A DNA stretch of 64,000 nucleotides from Pseudomonas sp. NBRC 111124 (lineage in GTDB: Bacteria; Pseudomonadota; Gammaproteobacteria; Pseudomonadales; Pseudomonadaceae). The stretch lies in NCBI RefSeq assembly GCF_001320245.1, contig NZ_BCBA01000047.1, forward strand, positions 27,124 to 91,123, in the 5' to 3' direction. The position numbers and the translations under genes were made by a program. The notes beneath the pieces were generated by a model. The model searched no databases. It worked only from the letters and a program-made list of their open reading frames with translations, and was not told the origin of the DNA. Positions 8,490-16,695 of the stretch are shown here, one piece after another (position 1 is the first letter of the stretch; every line of letters begins with the position of its first letter).

Positions 8490-8507
8490 GCCCCGGATTA
8501 GCGGGGC
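8490..8507. terminator. GC hairpin upstream of sfnB
   Basis: GCCCCG-GATTAG-CGGGGC forms a 6-bp GC stem just before the sigma-54 element. It could end transcription from the gene stopping at 8393, though no T-run follows. Confidence 0.35.
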
Positions 8508-8515
8508 CTCAAGGG

Positions 8516-8533
8516 CTGGCACAACAGCTGCAA
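8516..8533 (+). promoter_or_regulatory. Sigma-54 (-24/-12) promoter of the sulfur operon
   Basis: CTGGCACAACAGCTGCAA matches the sigma-54 consensus TGGCAC-N5-TTGC: the invariant GG (8518-8519) and GC (8530-8531) are separated by exactly 10 bases. Transcription would start near 8543, some 24 bases before the sfnB ATG. Family knowledge: sfn genes in P. putida are driven by sigma-54 with the enhancer protein SfnR under sulfate limitation. Confidence 0.75.
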
Positions 8534-8566
8534 TGTGAAGTCGTCCGACTACACATCGAGTTGCCC

Positions 8567-9790
8567 ATGCCTAGCGAAATTGTCTCTGCTGCCTACGAAA
8601 TCCGCCGCCCCGCAGCCCATATCATCCGCGATGACGCTGAAGCGATCGCTGTCGCCCACCAGGTCGCCGCCCTGCTGCGTGAAGGCGCAGCCGAGCGCGA
8701 TCGCCAGCGGGAAGTGCCGGCAGACATTGTCGACGCGTTCTCCAACAGCGGGCTGTGGGGCATCACCGTGCCACGGGCACACGGCGGTGCGGAGGTCTCG
8801 TTTGCCACACTCGCCCAGGTCATCGCCATCGTCTCCGCCGCGGACCCGTCGCTGGGGCAAATTCCGCAGAACCATTACTGCCTGCTCGAAGACATCCGCC
8901 TGCAAGGCACGCCCGAACAGCAACGCCACTTCTTCGGCCTGGTGCTGCAGGGCCATCGCTTTGCCAATGCCCTGTCGGAAACCGGCGGCAAGACCGTCCA
9001 GGACATCCGCACCCGTTTAGTGGCTGAAGGCGACGGCTTTCGCATCGATGGGCGCAAAGGCTACTGCACCGGTTCCTTGTACGCCCACTGGATCGGGGTA
9101 CTGGCGCTGGATGAGCAGAACCGTGCTCAGCTTGCCTTCGTCGAGCGCGGCACGCCTGGCCTGGTGATCGTCGATGACTGGAGCAGCATGGGCCAGCGCA
9201 CCACCTCCAGTGGCACGGTACTGCTCGATGGCCTGCGGGTATCGGCGTTCAACCTGTTCCCCAGCTACCGCTCCTACGAGCGCCCGACCCTGGCAGGCCC
9301 CTTCGCCCAACTGACCACCGCCGCCATCGATGCCGGCATCGGCCGCGCGGCACTGGACGACACCATTGCCTTCGTGCGCCAGTACGCCCGCCCCTGGATC
9401 GACGCCCAGGTCGAAAAGGCCAGCGAAGATCCGTTGACCATCATCCAGATCGGCTCACTGGAAATCCGCCAGGAAGCCGCCGAGGCGTTGCTTGAGCGTG
9501 CCGGTCTGGCACTGGATGCGGCCAAACCAGCCCCCGATGAAGACAATGTGGCCTTGGCTTCGGTCGCCGTGGCCAAGGCCAAGGTGCTCACCACCGAGGT
9601 GGCCATCGAGGCCAGCAACCGCTTGTTCGAACTGGGCGGCACACGCTCGTCGCTGACCCAGCACAACTTTGACCGCCACTGGCGCAATGCCCGGGTGCAT
9701 ACCCTGCACGACCCGGTGCGCTGGAAATATCACCTGGTCGGCAACTGGGCGTTGAACGGCATCAAGCCCGCCCGTCATGACTGGAACTGA
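8567..9790 (+). CDS. sfnB: SfnB-family sulfur acquisition oxidoreductase (acyl-CoA dehydrogenase fold)
   Basis: A 407-aa FMN-dependent protein of the SfnB/DszC group, which uses the acyl-CoA dehydrogenase fold for oxygenation of organosulfur compounds. Visible blocks are the helical N-terminal domain with LWGITVPRAHGGA, the middle beta-domain GRKGYCTGS and the C-terminal helical domain ending with NARVHTLHDPVRWKYH, the family hallmark. ATG 8567 is favoured (GAG six bases before); an in-frame TTG at 8561 is possible. I count only two Met and two Cys, consistent with expression under sulfur starvation. It heads a five-gene operon with a DszA-type monooxygenase and a Met-type importer. Confidence 0.9.
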   Translation: MPSEIVSAAYEIRRPAAHIIRDDAEAIAVAHQVAALLREGAAERDRQREVPADIVDAFSNSGLWGITVPRAHGGAEVSFATLAQVIAIVSAADPSLGQIPQNHYCLLEDIRLQGTPEQQRHFFGLVLQGHRFANALSETGGKTVQDIRTRLVAEGDGFRIDGRKGYCTGSLYAHWIGVLALDEQNRAQLAFVERGTPGLVIVDDWSSMGQRTTSSGTVLLDGLRVSAFNLFPSYRSYERPTLAGPFAQLTTAAIDAGIGRAALDDTIAFVRQYARPWIDAQVEKASEDPLTIIQIGSLEIRQEAAEALLERAGLALDAAKPAPDEDNVALASVAVAKAKVLTTEVAIEASNRLFELGGTRSSLTQHNFDRHWRNARVHTLHDPVRWKYHLVGNWALNGIKPARHDWN

Positions 9791-9802
9791 GGCCGAGCGA
9801 CC

Positions 9803-11173
9803 ATGACCAAGCACATCCGCCTCAATGCCTTTGCCATGAACACCGTCGGCCACCTTTCGCCCGGGCTCTGGCGCCACCCCAGGGACCAGTCCACCCGCTA
9901 CACCGACATCCACTATTGGGTGGAGCTGGCGAAAACCCTGGAACGGGGCTGCATCGACGGCCTATTCATCGCCGACGTGCTGGGCGTCTATGACGTGTAT
10001 GGCGGCAACGCCGACGCGGCCTTGCGCAACGCTGCCCAGGTGCCGGTCAACGACCCGCTGCAACTGGTACCAGCCATGGCGGCTGCCACCCGCCACTTGG
10101 GTTTCGGCGTGACCGCGTCGGTGTCGTTCGAACACCCCTACCCGTTCGCCCGCCGCATGAGCACCCTCGATCACCTGACCCAGGGGCGTGCCGGCTGGAA
10201 CATCGTCACCTCCTACCTGGCCAGCGGTGCGCGCAACCTGGGGCAGCCGCCACTGAGCCACGATCAACGCTATGCACTGGCCGAGGAATACCTGCAGGTC
10301 TGCTACAAGCTCTGGGAAACCAGCTGGGACGACGATGCGATCCAGGCCGACCGGGCAAGCGGGGTGTATGCCGACCCGCGCAAGGTGCACGGCATCGAGC
10401 ACCAGGGCACCTGGTTCAAGGTGCCGGGCTTTCACCTGAGCGAACCCTCGCCCCAACGCTCGCCGGTGATCTACCAGGCCGGCGCATCGAGCCGCGGCCG
10501 CGCCTTCGCCGCCGCCAATGCCGAGTGTGTGTTCGTTGCCGCACCCAGCAAGGCGGTACTGCGCAAACAGGTGGCCGAACTGCGCGCGGCGGTAGCTGCC
10601 GCCGGCCGTGCAGCGGATGAGGTACAGATCCTCGAACAACTGACGGTCATCGTCGCACCCACCGACCAGCAGGCCCTGGCGCTGCTCGACGAGTATCGCC
10701 AGTACGCCAGCGCCAGCGGCGCCTTGGCGCTGATGGCCGGCTGGACCGGTATCGACTTCGCCGAATACGCGCCCGACCAGGTGCTGCGCGACGTGCCCAG
10801 CGACGCCATCCAGTCCGCCGTCGAAGCCTTCACCCGCGCCGACCCGACCCGCACCTGGACCACGGCCGAAATTGCCGATTACTGCGCCATCGGCGGTGAC
10901 GGCCCGGTGCTGGTGGGCTCGGCACAGACCGTGGCCGATCAATTGCAGGAGTGGGTGGATGAAACCGGGGTCGACGGTTTCAACCTGGCCAGCGTGGTTG
11001 CGCCGGAAACCTTCGAGGCAGTGGTCGACCTGCTGGTGCCGGAGCTGCAGGCCCGCGGGGTGTTCAAACGTGCCTACCAACCCGGCACCTTGCGCAACAA
11101 GCTGTTCGGCCGCGGCGACCGTCTGGGCGGAGCGCACCCGGTCGTCGCCCTGCGCCGTGAGGCACGCCGATGA
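9803..11173 (+). CDS. NtaA/SnaA/DszA-family FMN-dependent monooxygenase
   Basis: A 456-aa bacterial-luciferase-like TIM-barrel monooxygenase that would use FMNH2 supplied by a separate reductase. Typical blocks are the N-terminal RLNAFAMNTVGHLSPGLWRH, GLFIADVLGVYD, the flavin-site SFEHPYPFARRMSTLDHLT and GRAGWNIVTSY at about residues 125-140, and PVIYQAGASSRGR. Relatives cleave C-S or C-N bonds in sulfones, sulfonates or chelators. It lies 12 bp after sfnB and its stop overlaps the permease ATG by 4 bases. The substrate is unknown; a methionine-related or alkyl sulfur compound is plausible because of the importer. Confidence 0.92.
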   Translation: MTKHIRLNAFAMNTVGHLSPGLWRHPRDQSTRYTDIHYWVELAKTLERGCIDGLFIADVLGVYDVYGGNADAALRNAAQVPVNDPLQLVPAMAAATRHLGFGVTASVSFEHPYPFARRMSTLDHLTQGRAGWNIVTSYLASGARNLGQPPLSHDQRYALAEEYLQVCYKLWETSWDDDAIQADRASGVYADPRKVHGIEHQGTWFKVPGFHLSEPSPQRSPVIYQAGASSRGRAFAAANAECVFVAAPSKAVLRKQVAELRAAVAAAGRAADEVQILEQLTVIVAPTDQQALALLDEYRQYASASGALALMAGWTGIDFAEYAPDQVLRDVPSDAIQSAVEAFTRADPTRTWTTAEIADYCAIGGDGPVLVGSAQTVADQLQEWVDETGVDGFNLASVVAPETFEAVVDLLVPELQARGVFKRAYQPGTLRNKLFGRGDRLGGAHPVVALRREARR

Positions 11174-11835
11174 ACGAACTGCTGGCCAATCTCGACTGGG
11201 CCGAAATCGCCCAGGCCTGCCTCGACACCTTGAGCATGCTGGGCGCGGCACTGGGCTTTACCGTGCTGTTCGGCCTGCCCCTGGGGGTGTTGCTGTACCT
11301 CACCGGGCAGCGCCAGCTGCTGGCCAACGGGCCGCTCTACCGTGCCCTTTCCGTCGTGGTCAACGTGCTGCGCTCGCTGCCGTTCATCATCCTGCTGATC
11401 GTGCTGATCCCATTGACCACGCTGCTGACCGGTACCTCCCTCGGGGTCAAGGGCACCATTCCGCCGTTGGTGGTCGGTTGCACGCCGTTCTTCGCGCGCC
11501 TGGTAGAAACCGCGCTGCGCGAGGTCGACCGCGGCCTGGTGGAGGCCAGCCAGGCCATGGGCGGCAGCATTGCCCAGATCATCCGCTACACCCTGCTGCC
11601 CGAAGCGCGCACCGGGCTGATCGCGGCCGTCACGGTTACCGCCATCGTGCTGGTCGACTACACCGCCATGGCCGGTGTGATCGGCGGCGGCGGCCTCGGT
11701 GACCTGGCGATCCGCTTCGGCTACCAGCGCTTCCAGACCGATGTAATGGTGGTCACCGTGCTGCTGCTGATCCTGCTGGTGCAGGTGCTGCAGATGAGCG
11801 GTGACCGCCTGGTACGCCATTTCACCCGACGCTGA
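11170..11835 (+). CDS. metI: ABC transporter permease, MetI family
   Basis: A 221-aa inner-membrane permease with five predicted helices, the normal MetI size. The EAA loop is visible as VEASQAMGGSIAQIIRYTLLPEA near residues 117-139, contacting the ATPase. The front region LRSLPFIILLIVLIPLTT is a MetI hallmark. It is translationally coupled to the monooxygenase. With the next two genes it forms a D/L-methionine-type importer; here the partner oxidases suggest a sulfur-containing analogue rather than housekeeping methionine uptake. The symbol denotes family only. Confidence 0.9.
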   Translation: MNELLANLDWAEIAQACLDTLSMLGAALGFTVLFGLPLGVLLYLTGQRQLLANGPLYRALSVVVNVLRSLPFIILLIVLIPLTTLLTGTSLGVKGTIPPLVVGCTPFFARLVETALREVDRGLVEASQAMGGSIAQIIRYTLLPEARTGLIAAVTVTAIVLVDYTAMAGVIGGGGLGDLAIRFGYQRFQTDVMVVTVLLLILLVQVLQMSGDRLVRHFTRR

Positions 11836-11857
11836 CTTCCTTCAAGGTATGCCCATC

Positions 11858-12628
11858 ATGAGAAAGACCCTCACTGCCCTCGCCGCCTTCATCGCCTTCA
11901 GTGCACACGCCGCTGAACACTTGGTAGTCGGTGCCACGCCGGTACCCCACGCCGAGATCCTTGAATTCGTCAAACCGGCCCTGGCCAAGGAAGGCGTGGA
12001 CCTGGACATCAAGGTGTTCAACGACTTCATCCAGCCCAACCTGCAACTGGCGCAAAAGCACCTGGATGCCAACTACTACCAGTACCGCCCGTTCCTCAAT
12101 GATTTCAACAAGACCCGGCATACCGACCTGGTCCCGGTGGTGGGCGTGCACATCGAGCCGTTCGGTGCCTATTCGGCCAAGTACAAGACCCTGGCCGAGC
12201 TACCGGACGGCGCCAGCGTGGCCATCCCCAATGACCCGGTGAACACCGGCCGCGCCCTGGTGCTGCTGGCCGAGGCCGGGTTGCTCAAGCTCAAGGACCC
12301 GAGCAACCCGCAGTCCACCCAGCGTGACATCACCGACAACCCGCACCACCTGAAGATCCGCGAGCTGGAAGGCGCCATGCTGGCCCGCTCGGTGAAACAA
12401 GTGGACCTGGCCTTCGTCTTCGCCAACTACGCACTGGAGGCCGGTATCGATACCAACAGCGCGCTGATCGTCGAGAAAGGCAAGGACCTGTATGTGGAAT
12501 ACCTGGTTGCCCGCCCCGACAACCTGCAAGACCCGGGTATCCAGAAGCTGGCCAAGGCACTCAACTCGCCAGAAGTGCGTAACTTCATCCTGACCCGCTA
12601 CAAGGGCCAGATCGCCCCAGGGTTCTGA
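11858..12628 (+). CDS. metQ: MetQ/NlpA-family substrate-binding protein
   Basis: A 256-aa periplasmic binding protein. The start at 11858 has AAGG ten bases upstream; the in-frame ATG at 11849 lies too close to that site. The signal peptide MRKTLTALAAFIAFSAHA is probably cleaved before AEH. There is no lipobox cysteine, whereas most MetQ proteins are lipoproteins. Family motifs are VGATPVPHAEILEFVKP, NYYQYRPFLNDFN and SVAIPNDPVNTGRALVLL. The protein has no Cys and only one Met after the initiator, consistent with synthesis during sulfur starvation. The ligand is unknown. Confidence 0.9.
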   Translation: MRKTLTALAAFIAFSAHAAEHLVVGATPVPHAEILEFVKPALAKEGVDLDIKVFNDFIQPNLQLAQKHLDANYYQYRPFLNDFNKTRHTDLVPVVGVHIEPFGAYSAKYKTLAELPDGASVAIPNDPVNTGRALVLLAEAGLLKLKDPSNPQSTQRDITDNPHHLKIRELEGAMLARSVKQVDLAFVFANYALEAGIDTNSALIVEKGKDLYVEYLVARPDNLQDPGIQKLAKALNSPEVRNFILTRYKGQIAPGF

Positions 12629-12631
12629 GCC

Positions 12632-13645
12632 ATGAGCCGCTTCCAGCAGCAGATCCAGTCTGCCCACGCCCACTTGCAACTACAGGGCATCCACAAGCGC
12701 TACGGCAGTGTCAGCGCACTGGACACCATCGACCTGGAGATACGCCGCGGCGAGGTATTCGGCATCATCGGCCGCAGCGGCGCGGGCAAGTCCTCGCTGC
12801 TGCGCCTGCTCAACCGCCTGGAATCTCCCAGCGCTGGCCAGGTGCTGATCGACGGCCAGGACATCGCCGGGTTCCAGGGCAAGCAACTGCAAGCCTTGCG
12901 ACGCAACGTGGCGATGATCTTCCAGCACTTCAACCTGCTGGCCAATCGTACCGTCGGGGAGAATGTCGAACTGCCCCTGCGCATGGCCGGGGTACCCCGC
13001 ACGCAGCGGGCCGCCCGGGTGCAGGAACTGCTGCAACTGGTCGGCCTGGCAGATCGCGCCGGGCACTACCCGGCGCAGCTGTCGGGCGGCCAGAAGCAGC
13101 GCGTGGGCATCGCCCGGGCGCTGGTGCTGCAGCCGCAGATCCTGTTGTGCGACGAAGCCACCTCGGCGCTCGACCCGCAAAGCACCCAGTCGGTGCTTGA
13201 ACTGCTGCGCGACATCAACCAGCGGCTGGGCCTGACCATCGTCCTGATCACCCACGAAATGCAGGTGATACGCGACCTGTGTGACCGCGTGGTGGTGCTG
13301 GAGCAAGGCCGTGTCGTCGAGGCCGGTGAGGTATGGCAAGTGTTCGGCAACCCCCGCCACCCGGTCAGCCGTATCCTGCTGAGCGATGCCGCACTGCCGC
13401 GCAAGGCTAGCCACCCCGGGCAGCGCTACATCGACCTGCATTACACCGGTGATCGGCAATTGCAGCCCGACCTGCAGGCTATCGGCGCTGCACTGGGCGA
13501 AGGCGTGAGCCTGTATTCAGGCACCCTCGAACCCATTCAAGGCCGCTACCTCGGGCGCCTGCGCCTGGCGATCAGCAACTCGACCCCGGCCGATGTACTG
13601 ATGCAGCGGGCCAGCCGGCTGGCCGACCGGGTCGAGTGGGTGTGA
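12632..13645 (+). CDS. metN: MetN-family ABC transporter ATPase with NIL domain
   Basis: A 337-aa ATPase that energises the MetI/MetQ-like importer. Walker A GRSGAGKSS is near residue 49, the Q-loop is IFQHFNLL, the signature LSGGQKQR is near 150, Walker B LLCDEATSALD near 172 and the H-loop LITHEMQV follows. Residues from about 265 to the end form a NIL/ACT-like domain (RYIDLHYTGDRQLQPDL), which in E. coli MetN binds methionine and inhibits transport. It starts 3 bases after the metQ stop and ends the operon. Feedback inhibition by intracellular methionine is therefore likely. Confidence 0.92.
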   Translation: MSRFQQQIQSAHAHLQLQGIHKRYGSVSALDTIDLEIRRGEVFGIIGRSGAGKSSLLRLLNRLESPSAGQVLIDGQDIAGFQGKQLQALRRNVAMIFQHFNLLANRTVGENVELPLRMAGVPRTQRAARVQELLQLVGLADRAGHYPAQLSGGQKQRVGIARALVLQPQILLCDEATSALDPQSTQSVLELLRDINQRLGLTIVLITHEMQVIRDLCDRVVVLEQGRVVEAGEVWQVFGNPRHPVSRILLSDAALPRKASHPGQRYIDLHYTGDRQLQPDLQAIGAALGEGVSLYSGTLEPIQGRYLGRLRLAISNSTPADVLMQRASRLADRVEWV

Positions 13646-13698
13646 GAACACCCGGCCACACCGACCAGGCTGGCGAGGTTACCGCGTCATTGGCATCT

Positions 13699-14232
13699 TC
13701 AGCCACTTGATCTTGGGTCATGCCAGTGGCTCATCTGCGCACCGGTGGTCGGGTCCTGCGCGGGGACGGGTACTGCAGCGATGCGCGCCAGCGCCTCTTG
13801 GTGCCGCGCACGCTCCGGACGCTGGATGTCGTACTGTTCCTGCCCCTGCGGGTAGGCGCCGACCACCAGAAAGTCATCGCTGGCTTCGACGCAGCGATGA
13901 CCGGTGCCCGCCGGCAATACCAGCACATCGCCCGCTTTGACGCTCAGCGTCTGCCCCGCTTCGCCGCCCAGGGTGACCTGGGCATGGCCACTGGCAACGC
14001 CCAAGGCCTCATGGGCATTGGGATGAAAATGGTGGTAGTCGAAAATGCCGGCACGCCATAGCGGCGTCCACTGGTGTGCCGAGAACAGCGCTTCGAACGC
14101 ACTGGCATTGTCATCTGCAGGGTCCAGCTGAAAGCGATACAGCAGTACCGGAAAACGGTTGTTGGGCGTGGCCCCGTCATCGTCGAAAAGCAAGGTCTGC
14201 AAGTTGCCGTTGGTGGTATCGATATCACTCAT
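13699..14232 (-). CDS. Cupin domain protein
   Basis: A 177-aa single-domain cupin of the YjlB-like type. Metal-ligand candidates are in YHHFHPNAHEALGVASGHA (about residues 67-85), the first cupin motif, and PAGTGHRC (about 106-113), the second. Such proteins bind Fe, Mn or Ni and may act as dioxygenases, isomerases or sensors. It is divergent from the ThDP-enzyme/aldehyde-oxidase operon that starts 150 bp away, so a linked role is possible but not shown. Confidence 0.8.
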   Translation of the reverse strand: MSDIDTTNGNLQTLLFDDDGATPNNRFPVLLYRFQLDPADDNASAFEALFSAHQWTPLWRAGIFDYHHFHPNAHEALGVASGHAQVTLGGEAGQTLSVKAGDVLVLPAGTGHRCVEASDDFLVVGAYPQGQEQYDIQRPERARHQEALARIAAVPVPAQDPTTGAQMSHWHDPRSSG

Positions 14233-14381
14233 CTGCGTTCATCCTCATCCGGTAGTCGATGTGCCTCGGAAGCCCGCGAGCCTGACGAGGTTCCGGTCAG
14301 CCGACAGACGCGAACACCGTTGAAACTTTCCCGAAGCCGGCCAAGTCCAGACCCCTATCAAGGACATTGCGGGAGAAGACG

Positions 14382-16169
14382 ATGACTGGCACGGTAGGCG
14401 ACTTTCTGGTGGAGCGCTTGTATCAGTGGGGGGTGCGGCGCATCTTTGGCTACCCCGGCGATGGCATCAATGGCGTGTTCGGCGCCCTGAGCCGGGCCAA
14501 CGGCAAGATCGAATTCATCCAGGCCCGCCACGAAGAAATGGCCGCGTTCATGGCCAGCGCCCACGCCAAGTTCACCGGCGAACTGGGCGTGTGCATCGCC
14601 ACCTCCGGCCCCGGTGCCTCGCACCTGCTCACCGGCCTGTACGATGCGCGCATGGACCACCAGCCGGTGCTGGCCATCGTCGGCCAGCAGGCACGCGCGG
14701 CACTTGGCGGGCACTATCAGCAGGAACTCGACCTGCTGTCGATGTTCAAGGACGTGGCCGGTGCCTTCGTCCAGCAGGCCTCCACGCCCGAGCAAGTCCG
14801 CCACCTGCTTGACCGTGCCGTGCGCACGGCCGTCGGCGAGCGCCGCGTGACTGCGATCATCCTGCCCAACGACCTGCAGGACCTGCCCTACAGCGAGCCA
14901 CCCAGGGCCCACGGCACGGTGCATTCCGGCATCGGCTACAGCAAGCCCAAGGTCGTGCCGTTCGACGAGGACCTGCAGCGCGCTGCCGACGTGCTCAACG
15001 CCGGGCGCAAGGTGGCGATCCTGGTCGGTGCAGGCGCGCTGCAGGCCACCGAACAGGTCATTGCGGTGGCCGAAAAGCTCGGCGCGGGGGTGGCCAAGGC
15101 CCTGCTGGGCAAGGCGGTGCTGCCTGACGACCTGCCCTGGGTTACCGGCTCGATCGGCTTGCTCGGCACCGAACCCAGCTACCAGCTGATGAGCGAATGC
15201 GACACCTTGCTGATGATTGGCTCAGGCTTCCCCTATTCCGAATTCCTGCCCAAGGAAGGCCAGGCCCGTGGCGTGCAGATCGACCTGCAACCCGACATGC
15301 TAAGCCTGCGCTACCCGATGGAGGTCAACCTGGTCGGCGATGCCGCGCAAACCCTGCATGCGCTGTTGCCACTGCTGGAGCACAAGGCTGACCGGCGCTG
15401 GCGTGACAAGGTCGAGGGCTGGCGGGCGCGCTGGGACAAGACCCTGGCAAAACGCGCCTTGGTCAAGGCCGAGCCGATCAACCCGCAGCGCGTGGTGCAC
15501 GAGCTTTCTCCGCGCTTGCCTGAGCATGCCATCATCAGCAGCGACTCCGGCTCCTGCGCCAACTGGTTCGCCCGTGATCTGCAAATCCGCCAGGGCATGC
15601 AGTGTTCGCTGTCCGGCGGCCTGGCCAGCATGGGCGCAGCAGTGCCCTATGCGATCGCCGCCAAGTTCGCTCACCCGCAACGCGCGGTGGTCGCCCTGGT
15701 CGGCGACGGCGCCATGCAGATGAGCAACCTGGCCGAGCTGATCACCGTGGCCAAGTACTGGCAGCAGTGGGACAACCCGCAGTGGATCTGCGCGGTGTTC
15801 AACAACGAGGACCTCAACCAGGTCACCTGGGAGCAGCGGGTCATGGAGGGCGACCCGAAGTTCGAAGCTTCGCAATCGATACCCGATGTGCCCTATCACC
15901 TGTTCGCCATTTCCATCGGCCTGCAAGGCATCTACGTAGAGCGCGAAGAGGATATCGCAGGCGCCTGGGAACGGGCCTTGGCCGCCGACCGCCCGGTGCT
16001 GATCGAATTCAAGACCGACCCCAACGTGCCGCCGCTGCCGCCGCATATCAAGCTGGAGCAGGCGAAGAAGTTCGCCAGCACCTTGCTGCAAGGTGACCCG
16101 GACCAGGCCGGGGTCATCGTGCAGACCGCCAAACAAGTGCTCAGCTCGGTATTGCCCGGCAAAAAATGA
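14382..16169 (+). CDS. Thiamine-diphosphate-requiring enzyme (pyruvate oxidase / acetolactate synthase-like)
   Basis: A 595-aa three-domain ThDP enzyme. The catalytic Glu is in IQARHEEMAAFMA near residue 50, the middle domain includes VAILVGAGALQA, and the ThDP-Mg motif begins GDGAMQMSNLAELITVAKY (near residue 445) and ends in the usual NN (FNNEDL). This is the PoxB/acetolactate-synthase superfamily; related Pseudomonas proteins are annotated only as thiamine pyrophosphate-requiring. ATG 14382 follows GGGAG with 6 bases of spacing. It ends 19 bp before the first aldehyde oxidase subunit, so the four genes are probably one operon. Substrate unknown; a 2-oxo acid is likely. Confidence 0.88.
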   Translation: MTGTVGDFLVERLYQWGVRRIFGYPGDGINGVFGALSRANGKIEFIQARHEEMAAFMASAHAKFTGELGVCIATSGPGASHLLTGLYDARMDHQPVLAIVGQQARAALGGHYQQELDLLSMFKDVAGAFVQQASTPEQVRHLLDRAVRTAVGERRVTAIILPNDLQDLPYSEPPRAHGTVHSGIGYSKPKVVPFDEDLQRAADVLNAGRKVAILVGAGALQATEQVIAVAEKLGAGVAKALLGKAVLPDDLPWVTGSIGLLGTEPSYQLMSECDTLLMIGSGFPYSEFLPKEGQARGVQIDLQPDMLSLRYPMEVNLVGDAAQTLHALLPLLEHKADRRWRDKVEGWRARWDKTLAKRALVKAEPINPQRVVHELSPRLPEHAIISSDSGSCANWFARDLQIRQGMQCSLSGGLASMGAAVPYAIAAKFAHPQRAVVALVGDGAMQMSNLAELITVAKYWQQWDNPQWICAVFNNEDLNQVTWEQRVMEGDPKFEASQSIPDVPYHLFAISIGLQGIYVEREEDIAGAWERALAADRPVLIEFKTDPNVPPLPPHIKLEQAKKFASTLLQGDPDQAGVIVQTAKQVLSSVLPGKK

Positions 16170-16188
16170 CCCACCGTGAGGACCTCCC

Positions 16189-16695
16189 ATGCGTGCAATC
16201 ACTCCCGAAGACGCCCAGGCGCACCCCATAAGCCTGACATTGAACGGGCAGGCCCGCTCGCTGCAGGTCCTGCCCTGGACGACGCTGCTGGACCTGCTGC
16301 GCGAACAGCTGGACCTGACCGGCACCAAGAAAGGCTGCGACCACGGCCAGTGCGGCGCGTGTACCGTGTTGCGGGACGGCCGGCGGGTGAATGCCTGCCT
16401 GACCCTGGCGGTCATGTGCGACGGCGCCGAGCTGGTCACCATCGAAGGGCTGGCCAATGGCGATCAGCTGCACCCCATGCAACGTGCCTTCATCACCCAC
16501 GACGCGTTCCAGTGCGGCTATTGCACCCCCGGGCAAATCTGCTCGGCCATCGGCCTTGCCCACGAAGGGCGGGCCAGCAGCCGCGAAGCCATACGCGAGC
16601 AAATGAGTGGCAACCTGTGCCGCTGCGGCGCCTACGGCAATATCGTCGCCGCCGTTGAAGAAGCCCTGCCGCTGATACCGGGGGTGCCCAAATGA
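16189..16695 (+). CDS. paoA: Aldehyde oxidase/xanthine dehydrogenase family 2Fe-2S subunit
   Basis: A 168-aa iron-sulfur subunit. The plant-type ferredoxin cluster motif is GCDHGQCGACTV with a later Cys in NACLTL (about residues 45-70); the second cluster ligands are FQCGYCTPG and CRCGAYG (about 108-150). E. coli PaoA has a Tat signal and works in the periplasm; here translation begins MRAITPEDAQAHPISLTLNG with no Tat signal, so the complex should be cytoplasmic. GAGGA precedes the ATG. Its stop overlaps the FAD-subunit ATG by 4 bases. Confidence 0.9.
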   Translation: MRAITPEDAQAHPISLTLNGQARSLQVLPWTTLLDLLREQLDLTGTKKGCDHGQCGACTVLRDGRRVNACLTLAVMCDGAELVTIEGLANGDQLHPMQRAFITHDAFQCGYCTPGQICSAIGLAHEGRASSREAIREQMSGNLCRCGAYGNIVAAVEEALPLIPGVPK

